Positions 8,258 through 15,154 of a stretch of 60,256 nucleotides of DNA are shown here, one piece after another. Within the stretch, counting starts at the first letter, position 1; every line of letters begins with the position of its first letter. Both the position numbers and the translations under genes were made by a program. Source of the stretch: an uncultured Ruminococcus sp. (lineage in GTDB: Bacteria > Bacillota_A > Clostridia > Oscillospirales > Ruminococcaceae); the NCBI GenBank assembly GCA_900315975.1, contig ONBA01000013.1, positions 1-60,256 on the forward strand. The letters are read 5' to 3'. The notes below the pieces were generated by a model that searched no databases, had not been told where the DNA came from, and saw only the letters and a program-made list of their open reading frames with translations.

Positions 8258-8387
8258 TTTTGATCTCCTTAATTTCTGCCTCTGGAAACGGAGGCTTCTT
8301 GCTTTTACTCTCTTTACACTGTGGACAGGGATTAGTTACACATTTTATTAGTCCAAGCTTATATGGACACTTCAAACATTTAAGCAT
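8244..8387 (-). CDS. Tiny zinc-ribbon-like protein, first gene of the operon
   Basis: A 47-residue frame starting MLKCLKCPYK. Cys4/Cys7 and Cys21/Cys24 form two CxxC pairs, with a fifth Cys at 16. This is the layout of a minimal zinc ribbon, followed by a charged tail ending KEIKSERK. AAGGAGG sits six bases before the ATG, and the stop overlaps the next start. The good ribosome site, the paired Cys and its place directly behind the operon promoter make it likely real, although it is short enough to be missed by gene callers. The dynamin downstream also carries a zinc ribbon. Confidence 0.7.
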   Translation of the reverse strand: MLKCLKCPYKLGLIKCVTNPCPQCKESKSKKPPFPEAEIKEIKSERK

Positions 8388-8499
8388 AAGCCTCCTCCTT
8401 CCAAGTGACTTTCATCTTCATAAATGGTATAATTCTTATTGTAGGCTGCCATAAATTTCATCAATTTACGGCACGCTCCAAATATGTTTTATATGTATA

Positions 8500-8528
8500 A
8501 TTTTACCACAATTTCGTTTGAACTTCAA
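8500..8528 (-). promoter_or_regulatory. Promoter of the patatin-dynamin operon
   Basis: On the minus strand TTGAAG (8523-8528) and TAAAAT (8500-8505) are separated by 17 bases, with a TGG extended -10. The predicted start lies about 105 bases before the first gene. The region is AT-rich with no clear terminator inside. I see no second promoter before 560, so the operon may be one transcript. Confidence 0.65.
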
Positions 8529-8655
8529 TTAGATATAATAAAATTTTACAAATCGAATTATAAAATCAGCAGATTATACAAGGATAAACGTATGGCTTTG
8601 TAGGTATTGACTGCTCATTTATCGTCAGAATTATGGTCAAGGGAGAGGGATAGTT

Positions 8656-9738
8656 ATGGCTCGTAGAGGTGAGAACATATATAAGCGGAAAGATGGACGT
8701 TGGGAAGGTCGCTATAAATCGGGATATAAAGATAATGGACAAACAAGGTATCACTCGATATACGGTCATACCTATGCAGAAGTCAAACAAAAGCTCGCTC
8801 CCTTGAAAGTCACTGCTCCTGCTATAACCAATTCATGTCATATGACGGTAAAAGAGCTCTTCAACGAATGGCTTTCTGCGGTAAAGCTCCGAGTGAAATC
8901 CTCTACCTATGCCAATTATTTGTTAAAGGTCGAGAAACAAATACTTCCTACATTTGGTGGACTTCGTTATGACGCGCTGACGGTTCAGATGCTTAACCAT
9001 TATATTGAAGATAAGCTCAGTTCAGGTCTATCTGCGAAATATGTTTCTGACATTATAATTGTCTTCAAATCAATGTCAAAGTACTCAGCTAAAATACATG
9101 GATTCCGCAATATGTTGGCAGATGTAAGCTTGCCAAAGGTGCATAGAAAAGAACTGCCTTTATTGTCACCTTCACAGCAGCGGAAGCTGTGTAACTACCT
9201 GCTTCATAATTTGAATCCTACCTCACTTTGTGTGCTCCTGAGCCTGTATACCGGACTTCGTGTCGGTGAGGTGTGCGGACTAATGTGGGGAGATATAGAC
9301 TTTGATAAAAACATTTTTACCGTCAGGAGAACCGTTCAGCGCATACGAAACGGCACTCACAGTACCTGCCTTATAGCCGATACTCCTAAGAGCCGTTCAT
9401 CGAAACGTTCTATACCGATACCAACATTTATTATGAAACTGCTGCGGGATTCCCGCAGCAATGACAATTATTATATTCTTTCCGGTACTGACCATATTAT
9501 CGAACCTCGAACGCTACAGCGCCGCTTTAAGTCTATTCTGAAAAAAGTAGATTTACCGTCAATAGGATACCATTGTCTTCGTCATATTTTTGCTACAAAC
9601 AGTCTACAAGCCGGCTTTGACGTTAAAACGCTTTCAGAGATACTGGGTCACGCCAGCGTTGAAACCACGCTTAACCGCTATGTGCATACTTCTATTGAGC
9701 GAAAGATAGCGTGTATGGCGCTGCTTGAAGCGCCTTAA
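8656..9738 (+). CDS. Tyrosine recombinase / integrase
   Basis: A 360-residue phage-type integrase. The N-terminus has an AP2-like DNA-binding region (RKDGRWEGRYKSGY), a core-binding domain spans about 70-160, and the catalytic domain follows. The active-site residues are visible: Arg in TGLRVGE (about 200), the HxxR set in HCLRH, His in LGHAS and the Tyr nucleophile in NRYVHT near 341. It is divergent from the patatin-dynamin operon. It is intact and probably moved at least part of the island. No matching direct repeats (attL/attR) were found by eye. Confidence 0.93.
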   Translation: MARRGENIYKRKDGRWEGRYKSGYKDNGQTRYHSIYGHTYAEVKQKLAPLKVTAPAITNSCHMTVKELFNEWLSAVKLRVKSSTYANYLLKVEKQILPTFGGLRYDALTVQMLNHYIEDKLSSGLSAKYVSDIIIVFKSMSKYSAKIHGFRNMLADVSLPKVHRKELPLLSPSQQRKLCNYLLHNLNPTSLCVLLSLYTGLRVGEVCGLMWGDIDFDKNIFTVRRTVQRIRNGTHSTCLIADTPKSRSSKRSIPIPTFIMKLLRDSRSNDNYYILSGTDHIIEPRTLQRRFKSILKKVDLPSIGYHCLRHIFATNSLQAGFDVKTLSEILGHASVETTLNRYVHTSIERKIACMALLEAP

Positions 9739-9845
9739 TGAAGCATATTCGCCGTCAGAAATCTCGTCAATGGTGGTAGAGAGAACGCCTATACTTAGCG
9801 AACAAAAGCGCCTGTGACAGTAAGTGATGAAATTTATGGCACTTT

Positions 9846-10322
9846 TTATATTTCAAAGAATTCGACACCAACACCTGAATCAGCTGCATATTTCAAGCAA
9901 TGCGTTCCGATACGTTTGCTGCCGACTACCAAGAGTAGGTCAGAATTATCTATCATGTACTCATCGGCACGTTCATAACAGTCCTCGGTGCAATGAGGCG
10001 AAATTATCTTAACATGATCAGCTTCGGCATGAGCTGCGAAAAAACGCTCACGATGCTCTTCTACCCAGTTGGTAGACTGTTCTTCATATGGCATAGCAAT
10101 ATTCAGTTCAATACCATTATACAAGTGCAGAGCAATAATTATCTACGCACACCACAACGGAACTCCGTACTCGCAGTTCACCCAGAAACGTTCATATCCT
10201 TTGCAGTACAGCGTCCATATCTTTTCATGAAGCCGTGCCTTTATTTCTGGATATGGCGGTTCATGCTCGTTTTTGCAGACTAAGTTCAATTCTTCTCCCG
10301 TTGAGACTATTGTACAGGTCAT
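9846..10322 (-). pseudogene. SLOG / DUF1273 (YpsA-like) gene split by an in-frame TAG
   Basis: The frame starts at ATG 10322 (CGGAGG seven bases upstream), runs to a TAG at 10143-10145, and continues in the same frame to 9846. The N-terminal half has EKIWTLYCKGYERFWV then GVPLWCA, equivalent to the GMALGVDxWAAE region of YpsA. The C-terminal half has AMPYEEQ, ERADEYMIDNSDLLL and a VKYA-like end, also typical. The stop falls exactly where family members have Glu (GAG to TAG is one change). The joined length of about 158 residues fits the family. SLOG proteins bind nucleotides or nucleotide-like ligands. Nonsense mutation, read-through or a sequencing error are all possible. Confidence 0.75.
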
Positions 10323-10343
10323 AAATACCTCCGATATAATCAT

Positions 10344-10375
10344 ATTTTAGACTATATACTATTATAGTCTAAAAT
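10344..10375. promoter_or_regulatory. 13-bp perfect inverted repeat, likely XRE operator
   Basis: ATTTTAGACTATA (10344-10356) and its exact reverse complement (10363-10375) flank six bases. It covers the -10 box of the minus-strand SLOG gene and lies before the XRE gene, so the XRE protein is the likely binder. Confidence 0.7.
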
Positions 10376-10411
10376 ACGACTATTTTCAAGTAGTTGAGTG
10401 TAAATTATAAT
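10361..10411. promoter_or_regulatory. Divergent overlapping promoters
   Basis: Minus strand: TTGAAA (10384-10389), 17 bases, TATAAT (10361-10366) for the SLOG gene. Plus strand: TTTTCA (10383-10388), 17 bases, TATAAT (10406-10411) for the XRE gene. The two -35 boxes occupy the same bases, so polymerases would compete. Confidence 0.6.
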
Positions 10412-10429
10412 GGTATTGGTGATATTTTT

Positions 10430-10639
10430 ATGATAACTTACAAGCCGTTATGGGAAACGATGAAGGAAAAAGGCGTAACAACATATACGCTAATCAATAA
10501 ATATAATATCAGCAGCAGTACCATACACCGCCTGAGACACGATCAGGGCGTGACTACTCAGCTGATAGATGATCTGTGCAAGATACTGGATTGCAATGTT
10601 GAGGACATTATAAAATACGAACCGTCTGACGCAAGCTGA
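10430..10639 (+). CDS. Small XRE-family HTH regulator
   Basis: A 69-residue Cro/CI-type helix-turn-helix protein. After ITYKPLWETMKEKG comes the HTH (YTLINKYNISSSTIHRLRHD) and then the usual LCKILDCNVEDII helix. It is like the stand-alone regulators paired with small genes on mobile elements. I chose ATG 10430, behind GGTGAT; an upstream GTG at 10394 would run through the promoter -10 box. It probably binds the inverted repeat at 10344-10375 and controls itself and the SLOG gene. Confidence 0.88.
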   Translation: MITYKPLWETMKEKGVTTYTLINKYNISSSTIHRLRHDQGVTTQLIDDLCKILDCNVEDIIKYEPSDAS

Positions 10640-10665
10640 TGAGAGCTAACGACAGACGGTTTTTC
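10620..10665 (+). terminator. Terminator overlapping the XRE gene end
   Basis: AACCGTCTG (10620-10628) pairs with CAGACGGTT (10653-10661) followed by a T-run. The first arm lies in the last codons of the XRE gene. Confidence 0.75.
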
Positions 10666-10943
10666 TAATACAACCTCAATATCTGAGTACCAATCGAAAG
10701 TAGGCGTTGAGATCACACTTGCCTATATTTCGCAAAAAACAACATTTCTGGTTCAATCCGATATCCGCTAAAACTAAAGTGTTACAGCTTGTGGCCCCTA
10801 AGAGTGAGAAGCATACAACATCAAAGATCAAATATGAAGCCGCATATCTGCGGCTTCTGCATAATCTTACTCTGGCTTCAATATGTCTGTTTAATGCAAT
10901 TGAGGTTTATTATAAAGGCATCATTTATAACAACTCATTGATA
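10666..10943. other. Gene-free stretch with one hairpin
   Basis: No supported gene. The frame from 10707 has no ribosome site and its second half is low-complexity hydrophobic sequence. A perfect 8-bp stem with a TATC loop (AAGCCGCA/TGCGGCTT) lies near 10838-10857; without a T-run it is only a weak terminator candidate. Confidence 0.5.
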
Positions 10944-11002
10944 TTGACTTTATTGCACATATGTGTTATACTAATTAAGAAGATATTGCACATGTGCAAT
11001 AT
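10944..11002 (+). promoter_or_regulatory. Promoter with palindromic operators for the AlbA_2 gene
   Basis: TTGACT (10944-10949), 17 bases, TATACT (10967-10972). A 20-bp perfect palindrome centred on CACATGTG occupies 10983-11002, just after the expected start of transcription. A related imperfect copy (TTGCACATATGTGTTA) fills the spacer between -35 and -10. Two sites of this kind indicate tight repression by a dimeric regulator, possibly the gene product itself, which carries winged-helix domains. Confidence 0.75.
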
Positions 11003-11033
11003 AAAGCAATAATCGGACAATGGGGGCGATAAT

Positions 11034-12680
11034 TTGAACATCGGGTTTAAAGAAGATTTGATTACTGAGTTTAAGAGTGATAAAAATAAGCTGCCGGATT
11101 CTGACTTAGTTGATGCAGTTGTTGCTTTTGCAAATACTAATGGTGGAGATATCTACCTCGGTATTGAGGATGACGGCGAGATAACAGGACTTCATAAGTC
11201 TCATCAAGACATCACACAGTTAGCGGCTTTTATTGCCAATAAGACAGTTCCACCGATTGCAGTTCGTGCAGAAAAATCTGAGGATAAGCAGTATCTGAAG
11301 ATTTCAGTTCCCAAAAGCAGAAGCATAGTTGCGTCATCATCTGGTAAGATACAGCGTCGTCGCATAAAAGCGGATGGAACACCTGAAAACGTTCCGATGT
11401 ATCCTCACGAAATAGCGTCTCGTCTAAGTGATCTAAGTCTGCTTGATTATTCCAGCTTATGCGTACCAGATGCTACGTATAGCGATCTTGACCCTGTAGA
11501 ACGCGAACGTTTACGCAGTATTATTCGTATGAATCCTCAAGGTGAACAGAATCTGTTAGAACTGGATGATGAAGAGCTTGACAAAGCTTTGAGACTCGTT
11601 GCAGATAACAACGGGCAGCTTGTTCCAACTTACTGCGGAATGCTTTTGATAGGTCGTACAGATAGCCTTCGTAGGTGTGTACCCACGGCAGAAGCGGCGT
11701 TCCAGGTACTGAATGGTACGAATGTCGTACTGAACGAGTCTTTCTTACTTCCTCTGCTGGCAGCATTTGAGAAGATGGAAACATATATGAATGCAAGAAA
11801 TACTGAAGCAGAGATTGAGGAAGGTCTGTTCCGAATTTCTGTGCCTGATTATAATAAAAGAGCCTTCCGTGAGGCATTGGTCAACGCATTCAGCCACCGT
11901 GATTATACAATGATGGGACGAGTGCGTGTCCAGATGGATAATGATGGATTAACGATCAGCAATCCTGGTGGTTTCATCGAGGGTGTAACTATCGACAACC
12001 TTCTAACTGTTGAGCCTCACGGCAGGAATACTGCTCTTGCTGATGCAATGAAGCGTATAGGCTTGGCGGAACGTACAGGGCGCGGCGTTGATCGTATTTT
12101 TGAAGGATCGCTTCTCTACGGCAAACCACTTCCGGATTACTCAGAATCTACCGATGTAATGGTAAAACTATTTATTCCAAAAAGTCTGCCAGATCCTAAT
12201 TTCACACGACTAATTTCAGAAGAACACAGGACTACAGGAGAATCTCTTCCTATCAATTCATTACTTGTTTTGAATGCATTGAAGCGAAGCCGCAGAGCAA
12301 CATTAAACGAGCTTGCTGATTTTGCTCATATTACCGTAGAAAAAGCGCGAATTACAGCTGAACGTCTTGTGGAATCAGGTATGGTTGAGCCTTCAGGGAA
12401 TGGGAAAGGTCGTTGCTATACGCTAAGTGCAAAGCTGTATCAGGCTGATAATAACATATCAGGTTACATCAGACAGAAGGGTATTGATCACATCAGATAT
12501 CCTGAAATGGTTATGCAGTTTGCTAAAGAGAATGGCGGTACAATAACACGAGGAGATGTTATGGAGCTGCTTCATCTTACAAAATCGCAGGCTTATAATC
12601 TTCTGAAAAAAATGGTAGATGGCCAAAAATTAGAGCCTAATGGTACAACACGTAACGCATATTATCAATTAAAGGAATAA
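11034..12680 (+). CDS. AlbA_2/Schlafen-domain ATP-binding protein
   Basis: A 548-residue protein. Residues 5-120 form an AlbA_2 (Schlafen-like) domain: TEFKSD, then FANTNGGDIYLGIEDDGE. A GHKL-like ATP-binding region follows at about 275-360 (FREALVNAFSHRDY, ISNPGGF, GLAERTGRGVDRI), as in the common transcriptional regulators / ATP-binding proteins of this architecture. Two winged-helix segments form the C-terminus (about 410-470 and 495-548). The start is TTG at 11034, behind GGGGGC. Relatives are common in defence and mobile islands. Its own DNA-binding domains and the palindromes in its promoter fit autoregulation, which is inference. Confidence 0.88.
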   Translation: MNIGFKEDLITEFKSDKNKLPDSDLVDAVVAFANTNGGDIYLGIEDDGEITGLHKSHQDITQLAAFIANKTVPPIAVRAEKSEDKQYLKISVPKSRSIVASSSGKIQRRRIKADGTPENVPMYPHEIASRLSDLSLLDYSSLCVPDATYSDLDPVERERLRSIIRMNPQGEQNLLELDDEELDKALRLVADNNGQLVPTYCGMLLIGRTDSLRRCVPTAEAAFQVLNGTNVVLNESFLLPLLAAFEKMETYMNARNTEAEIEEGLFRISVPDYNKRAFREALVNAFSHRDYTMMGRVRVQMDNDGLTISNPGGFIEGVTIDNLLTVEPHGRNTALADAMKRIGLAERTGRGVDRIFEGSLLYGKPLPDYSESTDVMVKLFIPKSLPDPNFTRLISEEHRTTGESLPINSLLVLNALKRSRRATLNELADFAHITVEKARITAERLVESGMVEPSGNGKGRCYTLSAKLYQADNNISGYIRQKGIDHIRYPEMVMQFAKENGGTITRGDVMELLHLTKSQAYNLLKKMVDGQKLEPNGTTRNAYYQLKE

Positions 12681-12774
12681 TGTTAAAGAGTGAATAAAAA
12701 AGTCTCCGCAGAAGCAGAGATATGTAATAATAAAATCTTGATACATTTCCCATATCACCGCTTTCTAGGCTTCT

Positions 12775-12894
12775 TCACGTACCGGTATCCTGTACTGTGA
12801 CTGTGCCGATGATAAGGTCATTATCTCTGGAAAAGCCGTACTCTTCTCGATAAATGATATTGTTGCTTTGTGAAATATCGGTGCCGCCCTTCAT
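12775..12894 (-). CDS. Possible gene remnant, 39 codons
   Basis: ATG at 12894 opens a frame ending YGFSRDNDLIIGTVTVQDTG then T and stop. The composition looks like real protein, but there is no ribosome site, an in-frame stop lies just upstream, and the ATG sits inside a small GC palindrome (CCGCCC/GGGCGG). It is best read as a decayed fragment of a longer gene. Family unknown. Confidence 0.25.
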   Translation of the reverse strand: MKGGTDISQSNNIIYREEYGFSRDNDLIIGTVTVQDTGT

Positions 12895-12915
12895 GGGCGG
12901 TTACGTATTATTATC

Positions 12916-12944
12916 TTTACTTTTGAGGGAAGATGTGCTATACT
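12916..12944 (+). promoter_or_regulatory. Promoter of the serine recombinase
   Basis: TTTACT (12916-12921), 17 bases, TATACT (12939-12944), 45 bases before the start codon. Confidence 0.55.
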
Positions 12945-12989
12945 ATACTTGAATCATCGGCAATACTCCAACATGAAAGGAGGAGAAAG

Positions 12990-14453
12990 ATGAAGGAATA
13001 CTGTATGTACCTGCGAAAGTCAAGAGCAGATGTTGAGGCCGAGGCAAGGGGAGAAGGTGAAACTCTCACCCGTCATCAGAATATGCTCATGGAGCTTTCC
13101 AAAAAGCAGAAATTTAACGTAGTTAAGGTATACAAGGAGATAGTCAGCGGAGACAGTATAGCAGCCCGACCGCAGATGCAGGCTTTGCTTGCTGACGTTA
13201 CCGAAGGCAAATACGCAGGAGTTCTCGTTGTCGAGATAGAACGTCTCGCCCGTGGTGATACAATAGATCAAGGTATAGTTGCTCAGGCGTTCAGGGAGTC
13301 CTCGACTAAGATAGTCACTCCCACCAAGACCTACGACCCGGATAACGAGTTCGATGAAGAATACTTCGAGTTCTCGCTGTTCATGAGCCGCCGTGAGTAC
13401 AAGACTATCAAGCGACGTATGCAGGCCGGCAGACTTGCTTCTATCAAGGAAGGAAACTATATAAGCACTACTGCTCCTTACGGATACCGCAAGATCAATC
13501 CGGAGCCGAAAGTTCATACCCTTGAAATAGTTCCCGAAGAAGCCGAGATAGTCAGGCTGATATACAGGCTGTACCTCGACGGACACGGCGCAAAGTTCAT
13601 AGCAAACGAGCTTAACCGCATGGGTATCAGTCCACAGAAAAGTCAATTCTGGGAACCGCCGAGCATCAAGAGAATACTGTCAAATCCGCTGTATTGCGGA
13701 ATGGTTGGCTGGAAAACTAAGTCCAACGGAGACACGCTCTATAAGGGATTACATGAACCGATAATCAGCGAAGAAGTCTTCAATTCTGCTCAACAGAAAA
13801 AGCGTACAAATCCAGTCGCTCAGATTCATCCGAATGACAAATTGCTCAACTACTATCACAATATACTATACTGCAAAAACTGCGGCCATCAGCTGAAACG
13901 ACGTCTTATTGCAAACAGTGGCCATGAACATATGCTATGCGTTTACAGGGAGTGCAGAGGTAAGATCGTCAGTTCATCCATGGAAGCCATAGACGAGTCT
14001 GTTATTGCGGCTTTTCGTTATCGTATAAAACAGCTTGAAAAGCTAAAAAGCAAAGGCGTGAACGAGTTTGAGAGCGAACCGGATAAAAAAGCTCCGCTTG
14101 TAGCAGAGCTTGAAAAGGCAAAGCGTCAGCTTTCACGAATGTATGACCTGCTGGAGCAGGAGGTCTACGATACGAATACATTCCTTGAACGCTCTAAGAT
14201 AGTAAATGACAAGATAAAATCGCTTGAAGCAGCAATAAAGGAAATCGAAAGCGAGCAGAAGCTTCCACAGCTTCCGCCGGATGAAGCTATCAGACGTCTG
14301 AAATATGTGATCGACAACTTTGATGGTTCAGATGCTGAAGAAAAAAACAGACTGCTGCACACAGTCGTCAGAAAGATTTACTACTACAAGACGGAGAGAA
14401 TGTGCAAAAACAAGCCGGATTCAGACCTTACTTTGGATGCGGATTTCTTATAA
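12990..14453 (+). CDS. Large serine recombinase
   Basis: A 487-residue site-specific recombinase. The resolvase domain (1-150) starts KEYCMYLRKSRAD with the catalytic Ser at 11, and has GVLVVEIERLARGD with the conserved Arg pair. A recombinase domain follows (PYGYRKI, then IKRILSNPLYCGMVGW, about 165-265). A zinc ribbon (CKNCG ... C-x4-C, about 290-330) and a coiled coil (365-430) end the protein. I chose ATG 12990 because AAAGGAGGAG precedes it; an upstream ATG overlaps the promoter. It is a second recombinase of a different mechanism on this island, so the island may be two elements side by side. Confidence 0.93.
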   Translation: MKEYCMYLRKSRADVEAEARGEGETLTRHQNMLMELSKKQKFNVVKVYKEIVSGDSIAARPQMQALLADVTEGKYAGVLVVEIERLARGDTIDQGIVAQAFRESSTKIVTPTKTYDPDNEFDEEYFEFSLFMSRREYKTIKRRMQAGRLASIKEGNYISTTAPYGYRKINPEPKVHTLEIVPEEAEIVRLIYRLYLDGHGAKFIANELNRMGISPQKSQFWEPPSIKRILSNPLYCGMVGWKTKSNGDTLYKGLHEPIISEEVFNSAQQKKRTNPVAQIHPNDKLLNYYHNILYCKNCGHQLKRRLIANSGHEHMLCVYRECRGKIVSSSMEAIDESVIAAFRYRIKQLEKLKSKGVNEFESEPDKKAPLVAELEKAKRQLSRMYDLLEQEVYDTNTFLERSKIVNDKIKSLEAAIKEIESEQKLPQLPPDEAIRRLKYVIDNFDGSDAEEKNRLLHTVVRKIYYYKTERMCKNKPDSDLTLDADFL

Positions 14454-14504
14454 GCCTTATGTACAACATAGATATGATAGTTTTTTCTCATACTGCCACA
14501 TAAA

Positions 14505-14753
14505 TTAGCTCCTTTCCCATGGCCACGGGTCATCGACCCAGTCCCAGTGCTGAAGATCATTGTTCTGCTCGGGAGTGAGCGGACCGAATTTATCGTTATA
14601 CTCAGCTATAGCATTCTCGCGGAGCTTTTTATACTTAGCGAACATTGCGAGTGCACGGCGGCAGTTCGGGTGAGTATCGAGGTAGAGATTAAGCTCCTTG
14701 AGTGTGAAATCGTACTGTTTTATTCTCTGTAAAAGCATACGGCGGGGGTTCAT
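14505..14753 (-). CDS. cotJB: Spore coat protein CotJB
   Basis: An 82-residue protein matching CotJB: an N-terminal helix with DFTLKELNLYLDTHP, a central Lys-rich helix, then KFGPLTPEQN and a WDWVDDPWPWE end. In Bacillus the cotJ operon encodes inner spore-coat components. Its ATG overlaps the cotJA stop (ATGA). No cotJC catalase gene follows; 52 bases downstream is the end of the serine recombinase on the other strand. The island may have been inserted here. Confidence 0.9.
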   Translation of the reverse strand: MNPRRMLLQRIKQYDFTLKELNLYLDTHPNCRRALAMFAKYKKLRENAIAEYNDKFGPLTPEQNNDLQHWDWVDDPWPWERS

Positions 14754-15001
14754 CTGTCACTTCCTCCTCTCTCGAACGGGAATGAGAGGTCGGTAAAGAG
14801 AGTTCCGCACTTGAGAGCTTCTTCGGGTTCGCGGACATCGCCCCACTGCTGATACGGTACATATGCCATTGCGAGGGGAGTTTGCGCGGGCATAGTTCCC
14901 ATACTGTCGGGCATAGTATTATTCTCTGCTCTGTCAGCGTATGGAACACTGTTGTCGCGGAGAACGAGCCCATCTATATTACTGAACATATCAAGGTTCA
15001 T
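14750..15001 (-). CDS. cotJA: Spore-coat-associated protein CotJA
   Basis: An 83-residue protein with the CotJA core LAMAYVPYQQWGDV, then EEALKCGTLFTDLSFPF near the end. I chose ATG 15001 because AAAGGAG lies seven bases upstream. It is transcribed with cotJB. Rumen Ruminococcus are not usually seen to sporulate, so the gene may be relic or have another envelope role; the sequence itself is intact. Confidence 0.9.
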   Translation of the reverse strand: MNLDMFSNIDGLVLRDNSVPYADRAENNTMPDSMGTMPAQTPLAMAYVPYQQWGDVREPEEALKCGTLFTDLSFPFERGGSDR

Positions 15002-15112
15002 GTTGATTCTCCTTTCAGATTCTTGTACGGAGACTCCGTACATTTCATATTATTCCGAAACGGAGAATGTTGACACATCAAGGCAGTAAACTGCATTATT
15101 CCGGTAATCATG

Positions 15113-15150
15113 AAAAAAGCGGTCAGAAGGGGAGGCCCTTTGACCGCTTT
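15113..15150 (-). terminator. Terminator of the GH5 gene
   Basis: On the minus strand AAAGCGGTCA pairs with TGACCGCTTT around a GGGCCTCCCC-rich loop and ends in T6. Confidence 0.85.
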
Positions 15151-15154
15151 GAGT

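Noticed and set aside
8372..8461. 29-codon minus frame in the patatin operon leader
   Set aside because: No ribosome site, and it overlaps the start of the better-supported Cys-rich gene.
10707..11012. 101-codon plus frame between the XRE and AlbA_2 genes
   Set aside because: No ribosome site, it runs through a promoter and a palindrome, and it has no motif.
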